64,000 nucleotides of DNA from Bacillota bacterium (lineage in GTDB: Bacteria; Bacillota; Clostridia; Christensenellales; CAG-138): the NCBI GenBank assembly GCA_023459335.1, contig JAEWUO010000028.1, positions 127,906 through 191,905 on the forward strand, written 5' to 3'. Every line of letters starts with the position of its first letter. Within the stretch, counting starts at the first letter, position 1. The translations under genes were made by a program, and so were the position numbers. The notes beneath the pieces were generated by a model. That model was not told the origin of the DNA, ran no database searches, and saw only the letters and a program-made list of their open reading frames with translations. Shown here piece after piece: positions 1-8,248 of the stretch.

Positions 1-534
1 CAGGATCAACAGCAGCATCGGCTGGTAGTTCGCTCCGAATACCTGCTGGCCGAAGATCGTTCCGTTGCCGAGGATTTCGCGAATGCTGCCGATCAGCGTG
101 AGCGCGACGGTAAAGCCGATGCCCATGCCGATGCCGTCCACCGCGCTGTGCAGCACGGGGTTTTTACTCGCGAACGCCTCCGCTCGCGCGAGGATGATGC
201 AGTTAACCACGATCAGCGGCAGGAAGATGCCGAGGCTCTGGTAAAGTGCGGGCAGAAACGCGTTCATAAACATCTGCACCATAGTGACGAACGTGCAGAT
301 AACGATGATGAACGACGGAATGCGGATCTTGTCCGGAATGAAGTGCCTTAGCATCGAGATGACGATGTTGGAGCCGATGAGCACGAACGTCGCCGCCGCG
401 CCCATGCCGATTCCGTTCGTCGCGTTGGTGGTCACCGCCATCGTGGGGCAGGTGCCGAGCACGAGCCGGAACGTGGGGTTCTCCGTAATCAGGCCGTTGA
501 AAAATACACTTCTGAGCGTCGATTTCTGTTCCAT
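1..534 (-). CDS. rnfE: Rnf electron transport complex subunit E (3' end outside window)
   Basis: This is an integral membrane subunit of the Rnf complex, which couples ferredoxin:NAD+ oxidoreduction to ion pumping. The reading frame is open from an ATG at 534 to the window edge (178 codons), so the C-terminus is missing. Several hydrophobic helices are visible, and the N-terminal NPTFRLVLGTCPTMAVTT stretch matches the RnfA/RnfE family; following rnfG makes it RnfE. The RBS GGAGG lies inside the end of rnfG and the gap to rnfG is 4 nt, so the genes are cotranscribed. rnfA and rnfB would be expected beyond the left edge. Confidence 0.9.
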   Translation of the reverse strand, partial: MEQKSTLRSVFFNGLITENPTFRLVLGTCPTMAVTTNATNGIGMGAAATFVLIGSNIVISMLRHFIPDKIRIPSFIIVICTFVTMVQMFMNAFLPALYQSLGIFLPLIVVNCIILARAEAFASKNPVLHSAVDGIGMGIGFTVALTLIGSIREILGNGTIFGQQVFGANYQPMLLLIL

Positions 535-538
535 ACCG

Positions 539-1090
539 TTATCCCTCCGTCGGCGGCGTCAGCCCGCCCAGCGCAACTACCGCGCCGTCGACCGCTTTGG
601 TCACCGCGCGGGAAGTGATCGTTGCCGAAGTGATGGCGTCGATCTCGCCGCCGTCTTTTTTCAGCGCGACAGGTGAAGATTTCCCGATGAACTGCGCGCT
701 GAACCAAGGCTCTTTCGAACGCGCGCCGAGTCCCGCCGTCTCCGAAAAACTCGAACCGCCGACCGAAACCCCGGTCACCGCGCCGTTCAGGTCGACGCCG
801 ACGGTGATTTCGATCTCACCACCATACCCTTTTGTGACAATGGTTCCGGTTTTACCGGTCAGTTTTCCGTTCGCGTCGTAACCAGCGAACGCATCCTTCA
901 GCTCTTTCGGAGCCGTTACCGCCGTAAATTTCTCCGCCGCGGGCAATACGGCTCTGCGCGCCGCGTCAGCAGCTTCTTCCTGCTGCTGCGCGATCGCGGA
1001 GGAGGTCGCCATATTGGTCAGCCCGAGCGCGAGGCCCGCCACGGATGCGATCAGGAACAGCTTCAATCCGAGAATCAATACTCTACGCAC
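539..1090 (-). CDS. rnfG: Rnf electron transport complex subunit G
   Basis: A 183-residue FMN-binding subunit of Rnf with one N-terminal membrane helix (about residues 5-27) and an extracytoplasmic domain. The flavin attachment motif near residues 152-160 reads DAITSATITS, with the threonine that carries covalent FMN in the family; the usual SGAT is here TSAT. The start is a GTG at 1090 with GGAGGTGAAG upstream, overlapping the end of rnfD by 8 nt. It sits in the canonical order C-D-G-E. Confidence 0.92.
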   Translation of the reverse strand: MRRVLILGLKLFLIASVAGLALGLTNMATSSAIAQQQEEAADAARRAVLPAAEKFTAVTAPKELKDAFAGYDANGKLTGKTGTIVTKGYGGEIEITVGVDLNGAVTGVSVGGSSFSETAGLGARSKEPWFSAQFIGKSSPVALKKDGGEIDAITSATITSRAVTKAVDGAVVALGGLTPPTEG

Positions 1091-2051
1091 GGACCTTCAC
1101 CTCCCCGTAGATTTTTCCGCGCGACATGCGGTCGATCAGTGGCGTAAGGATATTCATGATCAGTATCGCGTAAGTCGTACCCTCCGGATATCCGCCGTAT
1201 GCGCGGATGAGCGCGATCATAAGGCCCGCGCCCGCGGCGTAGATCATCTGTCCCGTATGCGTCATGGGGCAGGTGACGTAATCCGTCGCCATAAACACCG
1301 CCCCGAACAGCACGCTGCCCATGAGCACGCCCTGGAGCGGGTCGCCGCCGAAGAGCCACGTAAAGAGCATAAACGAACCGACCATCATGACCGGAATGTG
1401 CCAGGTGATCGTCTTTCGAACCAGTAAATAACCAAGCCCGATCAGAATGGCGAGCTTGCTGACCTCGCCGATACAGCCAGGGATCCGGCCGATGAACATA
1501 TCCAATAACGAGGGAGGCACAAACGGTGCCGCGGTCGCGCTGGAAACCGCTTCGACCGACTGCGAGAAAATCGCCAGCGGCGTCGCGCTGGACACCGCGT
1601 CGAACGGGCCGACGTAAGCGCCGCCGCTCATGAGCGCAGGCCAGCTTGCCAGCAAAACCGCGCGGGCCGAAATCGCGGGATTGACGAAATTATCGCCGAC
1701 GCCGCCGAAGAGCTGTTTGACTAAAAGGATCGCAACCGCGCTTCCGACGATCAGCATCCACCACGGCGCGGTCGAGGGCATGTTCATCGCGAGGATGATG
1801 CCGGTAACCACGGCGGAAAAATCATTGATTGTGATCGGCTTTTTAAAAACGACTTCCCAGAGGAATTCGAACCCGACGCATGCGACGACGCAGATGATCG
1901 TCACCCTCGCCGCGTTCCATCCGAAAAACCAGATGCCTGCCGCGACGGTTGGCATCAGAGCGGCTACAACGTCCAGCATCAGCACGGCGGTCGTATCCTT
2001 TGAGAAAATATGCGGCGCGGGAGAGGCGGAAAAACGTTTTTTCACTTCCAT
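1083..2051 (-). CDS. rnfD: Rnf electron transport complex subunit D
   Basis: A polytopic membrane flavoprotein subunit of Rnf, 322 residues from the chosen ATG. The covalent-FMN motif is seen as DAVSSATPLA near residue 155, in a conserved context (FVNPAISARA before it). I prefer ATG 2051 because GAGGAGG lies 8 nt upstream; an in-frame GTG at 2060, overlapping the rnfC stop, is possible but too close to the RBS. It overlaps rnfG by 8 nt. Confidence 0.92.
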   Translation of the reverse strand: MEVKKRFSASPAPHIFSKDTTAVLMLDVVAALMPTVAAGIWFFGWNAARVTIICVVACVGFEFLWEVVFKKPITINDFSAVVTGIILAMNMPSTAPWWMLIVGSAVAILLVKQLFGGVGDNFVNPAISARAVLLASWPALMSGGAYVGPFDAVSSATPLAIFSQSVEAVSSATAAPFVPPSLLDMFIGRIPGCIGEVSKLAILIGLGYLLVRKTITWHIPVMMVGSFMLFTWLFGGDPLQGVLMGSVLFGAVFMATDYVTCPMTHTGQMIYAAGAGLMIALIRAYGGYPEGTTYAILIMNILTPLIDRMSRGKIYGEVKVRA

Positions 2052-2056
2052 ATCGG

Positions 2057-3373
2057 TCACCTCCTCGCCTTTGCGGCAAGTTCTTCCCTCGCGGCCTTAT
2101 AGCTGGAGGTCAGATACCGCCGCGCCGGGCAGATATAGGAACACGCGCCGCAGAGGACACAGTCGAGCAGTCCGTGCTTTTTTGCGCTTTCAGCGTCGTG
2201 CTTGTCGAGATCCGCGCGCATCAGATACGGATGCAGGCCGACCGGGCAGACGGAGACGCAGCGCGCGCAGCGGATGCAGGCGGATTCCGCAACGGTTTTC
2301 GCCTGTTTTTCATCGAAGATCACGATGCCGTTTGTCGCTTTCGTCGCGGTCGCTTCGAGATCCGCGGCGCAGAGGCCGGTCATGGGCCCGCCCGCGAAAA
2401 CCTTCGCCGCGCCTTCGAGCAAACCGCCGCAGGCTTCGATCGCATCCGCATACCGCGTGCCGACACGCAGGCGGAGGTTGCCCGGCTCCTTGACGCAGCC
2501 GGTGACGGTCGTAATCCGTTCCACGAGCGGTTTACCGAGCGCTACCGCGTCGAATATGGCGGCGGCGGTGCTGACGTTGAACACGAGCGCGCCGGCGTCC
2601 ACCGGCAGTTTGCCGCGCGGCACTTCCCTGCCTGTGACCACGGAGATCAGCTGCTTTTCGGAACCCTGCGGGTATTTCGTTTTCAGAGGCAATATTCGGA
2701 TCTCGGATTCGCCGGATACGGCGTTTTGCATGGATAGAATAGCGTCCGGTTTGTTTTTTTCTATGGCGATCACACCGCGCGCCACGCCCGTTGCACGGAG
2801 GATCAGCTTCAGCCCCGCGACGATCTTCTCCGGGCTTTCCAGCATAAGCCGGTGATCGGCCGTCAGATACGGTTCGCACTCCGCGCCGTTTAATATCACC
2901 GTATCGGCTTTTTTACCCTCTGGAATTGAAAGCTTGATGTGCGTTGGAAACGCTGCGCCGCCCATACCGCAGATCCCCGCACTCTTGACGGCGGCGATGA
3001 TCTCCGCGGGAGTCGCGCGCTCGGCGCCAACCGGATTGAGTTCCACCCATTCGTCCTGGCGGTCGTTCTGAATCCCGATGCAAACCTCCGGCCTGCTTCG
3101 GAGCATCTGCCGTTCTTCGACAAACAGCACCTCGCCGGATACGCTCGCGTGCACCGGCAGCCCCAGCCCGCCGACCGGATTTGCGATAACCTCCCCTACC
3201 CTGACGCGCTGCCCCTTTGTTACGCACGGATCGCTCGGCGCGCCGAGGTGCATCCCAACAGGGATCACGACGACGTCCGGCGAAATCGCGGCAACAGGGC
3301 AGGTTTTCGTCAGCGGTTTCCCTTCGCCGATATGGCGAAGCGGATGAACGCCGCCCCGAAACGATTTGTTCAA
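2057..3373 (-). CDS. rnfC: Rnf electron transport complex subunit C (NADH-binding, iron-sulfur)
   Basis: The peripheral subunit of Rnf that interacts with NAD(H), 438 residues. The N-terminal GGVHP motif, the GMGGAAFPTH nucleotide-binding segment and two C-terminal 4Fe-4S motifs (CIRCARCVSVCP and CVLCGACSYICP, about residues 367-420) are all visible. The start is TTG 3373 with AGGTGG 9 nt upstream. It is the first gene of the operon; a TTGACA-like promoter lies about 70-95 nt upstream. Rnf can conserve energy from the reduced ferredoxin made by the IorAB enzyme at 47.6-50 kb (inference). Confidence 0.95.
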   Translation of the reverse strand: MNKSFRGGVHPLRHIGEGKPLTKTCPVAAISPDVVVIPVGMHLGAPSDPCVTKGQRVRVGEVIANPVGGLGLPVHASVSGEVLFVEERQMLRSRPEVCIGIQNDRQDEWVELNPVGAERATPAEIIAAVKSAGICGMGGAAFPTHIKLSIPEGKKADTVILNGAECEPYLTADHRLMLESPEKIVAGLKLILRATGVARGVIAIEKNKPDAILSMQNAVSGESEIRILPLKTKYPQGSEKQLISVVTGREVPRGKLPVDAGALVFNVSTAAAIFDAVALGKPLVERITTVTGCVKEPGNLRLRVGTRYADAIEACGGLLEGAAKVFAGGPMTGLCAADLEATATKATNGIVIFDEKQAKTVAESACIRCARCVSVCPVGLHPYLMRADLDKHDAESAKKHGLLDCVLCGACSYICPARRYLTSSYKAAREELAAKARR

Positions 3374-3438
3374 TCCAATCCACCTGCCTTACAAATTTCA
3401 CGCGCAGCACAAAATGCGCTACGCGCTGACCATCCATC

Positions 3439-3467
3439 AGTATACGCGACAAAATCAGAATTGTACA
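3439..3467 (-). promoter_or_regulatory. Sigma-A promoter for the rnf operon
   Basis: On the minus strand TGTACA (3462-3467) is followed after 17 nt by TATACT (3439-3444). It lies between the upstream gene's terminator and rnfC, leaving a leader of about 60 nt. Confidence 0.6.
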
Positions 3468-3542
3468 GATTGATAGCCCAAAAAACCGGGAGTATTGCGA
3501 GAAAACCAAATATTTTCTACATGCCGATCCCGCCCGTCGAAG

Positions 3543-3569
3543 AAAAAAACCGCCGGTTCGGCGGTTTTT
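3543..3569 (-). terminator. Intrinsic terminator after the amidase-like gene
   Basis: The hairpin AACCGCCG-GTTC-CGGCGGTT is flanked by A and T runs on both sides, so it can act for the minus-strand gene ending at 3578 and insulates the rnf operon. Confidence 0.75.
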
Positions 3570-3577
3570 GAAATCGG

Positions 3578-4453
3578 TTATTCGTTGACCCCAAGATATT
3601 TCAGGATACCGTTGACGATGCCCTGCGCCATGGTCTGCTGGAATTCGGTGTTGTTGATTTTTTTATCGTCCGTCGAGTTGCTGATATGCCCTAAAAACAG
3701 CGTGCATACGGGTGCGTCGGTGTTGTTCAGGAACGTCTCGGAGGACTTGTCGAAAATCGAATCCCCGTTTGTCTCCCGCAGCGGCAGGCCCGTGGCATCA
3801 ACATAAGCGGTGAGCACGCTGGAGGCGAGCTTATCGCATTCCGCCTTTTTGTCGTGCTTCTCCGGCACCCAAGCCATCGCGCCGCGCGTATCGGAAGACT
3901 TGACGGAGTTGCAGTCGATGCGAACCACAATCTCCACTTTTTTATCGTTGAATATCTTCACGCGCTCGGCGGAGGTTTTGTCGTCCTTGACATCCGTCAG
4001 TGTAAATACCACCGTCGCGCCTTTGGCTTCCAGTTTTTCTTTCACCAGCGTCGCAACCGCAAAATTGAGACGGTTTGCATATACTTTCGTCGAAACTCCC
4101 TGAATCTGAGAACTGTAACCGCGCGCGGGATCGATGCCGATGATATGCCCATCGAGCGCGCCCGGCGGTTCGGGAGTCGGCGTCGGCGTCGTTCCGGGTT
4201 CAAGCGTCGGTGTCGGCGTCGGCTGCATGGGATCGACCGTCGGGGAAGGCGTCGCCGTAACGGGCGCGACCGTTGGGGACGGTGTCGGTGTCGCGTTTGC
4301 GATTTGATAGTTCACGACGGCCGGAGAAATCACGCCGGCAACGAGCGCATAGGTCACTCCGGCGAGCAGAATAAGGATCATTGCGCACAGAATACCAAAC
4401 GCGAGCGGATTGTTGATGCGAAAAGTTCTTCTGCGCTTAACGATCTTTTTCAT
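3578..4453 (-). CDS. Membrane-anchored N-acetylmuramoyl-L-alanine amidase fold, zinc ligands lost
   Basis: A 291-residue protein: basic cytoplasmic start, one membrane helix (about residues 17-39), a Thr/Pro-rich linker (about 50-98) and an Amidase_3-like domain to the end. The fold is recognisable from IIGIDPARG, the AERVKIFN helix, the RIDCNS strand, GAMAWVP and GHISN. In active Amidase_3 enzymes these positions carry the metal ligands and catalytic residues (DPGHGG, SIHAN, VEVGFISN); here both histidines are replaced (Arg, Asp) and I find neither glutamate. It is therefore probably a non-catalytic peptidoglycan-binding or regulatory protein. Start ATG 4453 has GGTGGG just upstream; an earlier in-frame ATG (4567) gives an unlikely N-terminus. 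Confidence 0.75.
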   Translation of the reverse strand: MKKIVKRRRTFRINNPLAFGILCAMILILLAGVTYALVAGVISPAVVNYQIANATPTPSPTVAPVTATPSPTVDPMQPTPTPTLEPGTTPTPTPEPPGALDGHIIGIDPARGYSSQIQGVSTKVYANRLNFAVATLVKEKLEAKGATVVFTLTDVKDDKTSAERVKIFNDKKVEIVVRIDCNSVKSSDTRGAMAWVPEKHDKKAECDKLASSVLTAYVDATGLPLRETNGDSIFDKSSETFLNNTDAPVCTLFLGHISNSTDDKKINNTEFQQTMAQGIVNGILKYLGVNE

Positions 4454-4848
4454 GCTTCCCACCTCAGTCGTGCTATCACTGGTATTGTAACACGCGCCTT
4501 CCGAAAAGTACCATAGTAAAAATGCAAGATTTTCAAATTTTCCATGTTTTTGTGCGAAAAAATTCATGACTTTTTACCAATACGTCCCATCGAAACGAGC
4601 CGAATGCAGCCCGGCAAAGTCCGGCCGGCCGCACGTTTTTTGCGCGGTTCCGTCGTCCTGTCCCGAAGGTCCCGGGCAAACGGGAATCGCGCGGCATCAT
4701 TCAACGCGCGCGGCGCTTAACGAAAATTTGATGCTGACCATCCTGTTGCATCCGAATGTAACTCCGTTTCCGCGCGTATCTTACCTATTTTATTTGTTTG
4801 AATGCTCGGGGGTTGATACGGCTGCCCGCAAGATCGTATAATACGTGT
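4454..4848. other. Divergent intergenic region, 395 nt
   Basis: This holds the upstream regions of the amidase-like gene (minus) and the phospholipase-like gene (plus). On the minus strand a -10-like TACAAT lies about 40 nt upstream of ATG 4453, without a convincing -35. The middle has a GC-rich palindrome (ccggccgg near 4621) and no credible gene. Confidence 0.5.
4813..4842 (+). promoter_or_regulatory. Sigma-A promoter giving a predicted leaderless transcript
   Basis: TTGATA (4813-4818), 18 nt, TATAAT (4837-4842). The start codon of the next gene begins 6 nt after the -10, where transcription itself would start, and no Shine-Dalgarno is present. Confidence 0.7.
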
Positions 4849-5721
4849 ATGCCGTATAATTTCACGCATGCGCTGGCAGGCTTGCTCGCGCTGAAGCAAT
4901 CGAACGAATCCGTCTCTTCGCTCGCAAAGGCGTACCGGGGCGAATTTCTGATCGGCACGATGGGACCCGATCCGTATTTCGGGGATGCGATGCCGCGTCC
5001 GCTCTTTTCCGGCTGCCGCACCGATCTCGCACAGCGTCTGCACGCGCTCGACGGCAGAGCGCTCTTTCGCGCGATGCTCCCGCTCGCGGGCGACAGCGCG
5101 GCAAAGCGCGCCTACACGCTGGGATTTCTCTGTCATTTTTTATTGGATACGGCCGCGCATCCATATATCGAGGCCCGCTTCTCTGGAAAAGCGCATACGC
5201 CGGCCGAAATCCAGATGGACCTGATGATGGCCGGACGCTTGGGTTTTGAAAATGTACCCCGAAAGCCGCGCAGGTTTTATGCGACGAAATATTTACGCGA
5301 ACTCGACGAACTGCACGCCGCGCTTTCCAGCGCGCTGTTTTCGATCGAATCCAACGGCGCGTTTACCCGGAGTTACCGTAAGTGGATCGCCGTCAATACG
5401 CTTTCATATGATCCGGACAATCGCAAGCTGCGTTTCTTCGGAACGCTGGAGCGTATATTCAAAATCGAAGGAAAACTGACGGGTTACCTTGTCGCGAAAC
5501 ATCCCGATCCGGCGGACCGGATGAATCTAAACCACGCGCCCTGGCGCGCGCCTTGGGACGAGCGGACAGAACGGACGGAATCGTTTCTCGATCTCTTCAG
5601 GCGCGCCTGCGAGGAGGCGCCGGCTATTATGAACGCAGCTCTGTCCGCCATGGAAGGCGGGGATATGGGCGAAGCGCTGGAGAGAATCGGCGCGCGGAGG
5701 ATGGATGCAAAACCTGTTTAG
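4849..5721 (+). CDS. Zinc-dependent phospholipase C family protein
   Basis: A 290-residue soluble protein. The N-terminal NFTHALAG, the GTMGPDPYF motif and the helix GFLCHFLLDTAAHPYIE supply the histidines and aspartates that coordinate zinc in the Zn_dep_PLPC family (alpha-toxin/PlcB-like catalytic domain). No signal peptide is visible, so it is probably intracellular, as for many Clostridia members of unknown substrate. Start ATG 4849 fits the family N-terminus but has no RBS; the promoter placement suggests leaderless translation. Its 3' end overlaps the next gene by 17 nt. Confidence 0.75.
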   Translation: MPYNFTHALAGLLALKQSNESVSSLAKAYRGEFLIGTMGPDPYFGDAMPRPLFSGCRTDLAQRLHALDGRALFRAMLPLAGDSAAKRAYTLGFLCHFLLDTAAHPYIEARFSGKAHTPAEIQMDLMMAGRLGFENVPRKPRRFYATKYLRELDELHAALSSALFSIESNGAFTRSYRKWIAVNTLSYDPDNRKLRFFGTLERIFKIEGKLTGYLVAKHPDPADRMNLNHAPWRAPWDERTERTESFLDLFRRACEEAPAIMNAALSAMEGGDMGEALERIGARRMDAKPV

Positions 5722-6229
5722 CCGCGTAGCCGGCTGCTGCTTTACCGGACACCGTCCGAACGCGCTGCCCGCCTTCGGCAGAGAGGATGCCGAAGAGATG
5801 CGGCAGCTTGTCTATCTGCTCGGCCGCGCGGTCGATTCCGCTCTGGAAGACGGCGTCACGGATTTTTATGTCGGCGGCGCGCAGGGATTCGACACGCTCG
5901 CGGCGGAGGCCGTGCTGCGCCAGCGGGATCAGTACCCGAATCTCAGCCTACGCCTCGCCCTGCCGGGCCGCGATCAGGCAGAAGGCTGGCGCGCAGGCGA
6001 CCTCGCAAGATATGAGCGGATCCTTGAAAACGCGGAGGAAGTCTGGTATGCGGCGGAACTCTGCTCACAGGAATCCATGCGTCGCAGGAATCGCTACCTC
6101 GTCGACCACGCTAGCCGCTGCATTGCGTATCTCCGCCGGATGCGCGGCGGTACGCTCTATACCGTCAATTACGCGCTCGAAAGCGGTATTCTGGTAGACA
6201 ACCTTGCAGAGCGCATGATGATGCTCTGA
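5705..6229 (+). CDS. SLOG family (YpsA/DUF1273-like) protein
   Basis: A 174-residue Rossmann-like protein. CFTGHRP near the N-terminus, GGAQGFDTLAAEAVL in the middle and a C-terminal segment with GTLYTVNYA match the DUF1273/YpsA branch of the SLOG superfamily, whose members are thought to bind nucleotide-derived ligands; the function here is unknown. The start ATG 5705 lies inside the end of the phospholipase-like gene with GGAGG 4 nt upstream, so the pair is translationally coupled. A terminator follows. Confidence 0.75.
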   Translation: MQNLFSRVAGCCFTGHRPNALPAFGREDAEEMRQLVYLLGRAVDSALEDGVTDFYVGGAQGFDTLAAEAVLRQRDQYPNLSLRLALPGRDQAEGWRAGDLARYERILENAEEVWYAAELCSQESMRRRNRYLVDHASRCIAYLRRMRGGTLYTVNYALESGILVDNLAERMMML

Positions 6230-6245
6230 TCCCTTCGCCGCGCGG

Positions 6246-6269
6246 CCGCAGCTTTAACTGCGGTTTTTT
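6246..6269 (+). terminator. Intrinsic terminator
   Basis: CCGCAG-CTTTAA-CTGCGG followed by six T, just after the SLOG gene. The next promoter begins 7 nt later. Confidence 0.85.
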
Positions 6270-6275
6270 ATTTGC

Positions 6276-6304
6276 TTGCGACATATTTTATTTCATGCTA
6301 CAAT
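6276..6304 (+). promoter_or_regulatory. Extended -10 promoter for the MATE gene
   Basis: TTGCGA (6276-6281), 17 nt, TACAAT (6299-6304), preceded by TGC (extended -10). The ATG is 10 nt after the -10, so the leader would be only about 3-4 nt. Confidence 0.75.
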
Positions 6305-6314
6305 CCGAATCATT

Positions 6315-7724
6315 ATGGAACAAACATTTGAACGATCGGCACCCGCCGCCAAACAGAACAAGATGGGTTTCGTGTCCGAAGGAAAGCTCCTCTTCGGAAT
6401 GGGCGCGCCGCTGGCAATCTCCATGCTGACGCAGGCGCTTTACAATATCGTAGATACCATTTTTGTATCCTATCTCGGTGAAACAGCCCTGACGGCGATT
6501 TCGCTGTCCTTTCCCGTATTCATGCTTATGATAGCGGTCGCCGTCGGCACCGGTGTCGGCATGAACTCGCTGATCTCCCGTATGCTCGGCGCGAAACGGC
6601 ACGACGACGCGGAGCGCGCGGCGAGCAACGGCTTCTTCGTCATGCTTCTTTCCGCGCTCTTCTTCGTCTTCTTCGGCATCTTCGGCGCGCGCCCGTTGAT
6701 CGAGGCGTATACCGGCACGCAGGAAACGGCGAATTTCGGCGCAACTTATTTATCGATCGTCTCGACGTATTCCATCGGCCTGTTCATGCAGATTTTTTGC
6801 GAGCGTATCCTGCAATCCCAGGGAAAAAACCTCTACGCCATGATCATCCAGATCGCCGGCGCGGTGTTCAACATCATCTTCGACCCGATCCTGATCTTCG
6901 GCCTGCTGGGCTTTCCGAAGCTCGGCATGGCGGGCGCGGCGATCGCGACCGTCGGCGGGCAGGTGCTGGCGATGATCATCTCGTTTATCGTCATATTCAG
7001 CAGGAAAAACGACGTGCGCCTGCGGCTGAAGAAATTTCGCCCCAGCGCGCGCGTGATCCGCGATATTTACGCGGTCGGATTCCCGACCATCGTTCTGCAG
7101 GCGATCGGCACCGTGATGACGCTCTTCCTCAACGCGGTACTCATCGCGTACACCGAAACGGCGGTCGCGGTGTTCGGCGTATATTTCCGTGTGCAGTCCA
7201 TCGCGATCATGCCGCTTCTGGGCATGACGAACGCCGGCATGAGCATCATCGCCTTCAATTATGGCGCGCAGAATAAGAAGCGCATCATGCGTACATGGAA
7301 AATCATGCTGACAGCCGGCATCCTCATGATGGTTATCATGACCGCGATACTCATGCTGCTGCCCGATCAAATCCTTTCCCTGTTCAACGCGGACGCGGAG
7401 ATGCTCCGTATCGGACGGGCCGCGCTGACCATCATTCCCTCGTGCCTTGTCCTTGCTTCGGTCAACATCAATTGTTCCGTCATGTTTCAGGCGATCGGGA
7501 AAGGTTCCTACAGCATGTACCTGTCGCTTGCGCGTCAGCTCGTCGTTCTGATTCCTGCTGCATGGCTTCTCTCTCTGGCGTTTCACGAGGTCACAGCCGT
7601 CTGGTGGGCGTTCCCGATTGCGGAAGTGGTCACGATCGTGATCTCGCTTTCGATGTTCGCGTATATCTATAACCGCAGGATCAGGACGCTGCCGCAGGAG
7701 CTTGCCGTTTCGTTCTTCCAGTAA
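6315..7724 (+). CDS. MATE family efflux transporter
   Basis: A 469-residue polytopic membrane protein with about 12 hydrophobic helices. PLAISMLTQALYNIVDTIFV near the start and the internally repeated GFPTIVLQAIGTVMTLFLN segment near residue 255 are typical of MATE (MepA/DinF-like) exporters, which expel drugs or metabolites using Na+ or H+ gradients. The start ATG 6315 agrees with family length and lies almost at the predicted transcription start; no RBS is visible. It is monocistronic, with terminators on both sides. The substrate cannot be read from the sequence. Confidence 0.9.
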   Translation: MEQTFERSAPAAKQNKMGFVSEGKLLFGMGAPLAISMLTQALYNIVDTIFVSYLGETALTAISLSFPVFMLMIAVAVGTGVGMNSLISRMLGAKRHDDAERAASNGFFVMLLSALFFVFFGIFGARPLIEAYTGTQETANFGATYLSIVSTYSIGLFMQIFCERILQSQGKNLYAMIIQIAGAVFNIIFDPILIFGLLGFPKLGMAGAAIATVGGQVLAMIISFIVIFSRKNDVRLRLKKFRPSARVIRDIYAVGFPTIVLQAIGTVMTLFLNAVLIAYTETAVAVFGVYFRVQSIAIMPLLGMTNAGMSIIAFNYGAQNKKRIMRTWKIMLTAGILMMVIMTAILMLLPDQILSLFNADAEMLRIGRAALTIIPSCLVLASVNINCSVMFQAIGKGSYSMYLSLARQLVVLIPAAWLLSLAFHEVTAVWWAFPIAEVVTIVISLSMFAYIYNRRIRTLPQELAVSFFQ

Positions 7725-7753
7725 AGGCGCATTCAGCCGCGCCTGTTTTTTTT
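7725..7753 (+). terminator. Intrinsic terminator after the MATE gene
   Basis: AGGCGC and GCGCCT flank an 8-nt loop, followed by G and eight T. Confidence 0.75.
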
Positions 7754-7773
7754 GCGCGGCAGCCGGCGCGGCG

Positions 7774-7802
7774 TTGACGTTGGCATTGCGGTATGAGAAA
7801 AT
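7774..7802 (+). promoter_or_regulatory. Promoter for the dCMP deaminase operon
   Basis: TTGACG (7774-7779), 17 nt, GAAAAT (7797-7802), about 20 nt upstream of the gene's RBS. Confidence 0.5.
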
Positions 7803-7825
7803 AGCATAAAGGGGGATGTCTGTAC

Positions 7826-8248
7826 ATGGAACGCATCGGAAAACAGGAGTACTATCTCTCCATCGCGGCGCAGGTCGCAAAACGCTCCACCTGTTTGCGA
7901 AGACAGTACGGCGCGGTCATCGTAAAGAACGACGAGATCATCGCAACCGGATACAACGGCGCGCCGCGCGGAGAGGAAAACTGCTGCGACGTCGGCTCAT
8001 GCTGGCGGGACAGGCATAATATTCCCCATGGCGAACAATACGAAAAATGCGTCGCGGTGCACGCGGAGGCGAACGCCATCATCAGCGCGAGCCGCAACGA
8101 AATGCTCGGCAGCACGCTCTACCTCTCCGGTTTTGAAGGGCTCGGCAACGTCATCGAAAATCCGGCGCCGTGCGTCATGTGCTCGCGGCTCATCAAAAAC
8201 GCGGGCATCGAACGCGTGATCAACCAGCAGGGAGAAATCAAATTATGA
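7826..8248 (+). CDS. Deoxycytidylate (dCMP) deaminase
   Basis: A 140-residue cytoplasmic zinc enzyme that converts dCMP to dUMP, the substrate for thymidylate synthesis. The zinc/catalytic motifs HAEANAI (about residues 73-79) and PCVMC (about 113-117) are intact, as are GAVIVKND and YNGAPRG of the ComEB/dCMP deaminase family. GGGGG precedes the start. It overlaps the next gene by 4 nt (ATGA), and pairing with a ThyX-like gene supports a role in dTMP supply. Confidence 0.88.
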   Translation: MERIGKQEYYLSIAAQVAKRSTCLRRQYGAVIVKNDEIIATGYNGAPRGEENCCDVGSCWRDRHNIPHGEQYEKCVAVHAEANAIISASRNEMLGSTLYLSGFEGLGNVIENPAPCVMCSRLIKNAGIERVINQQGEIKL

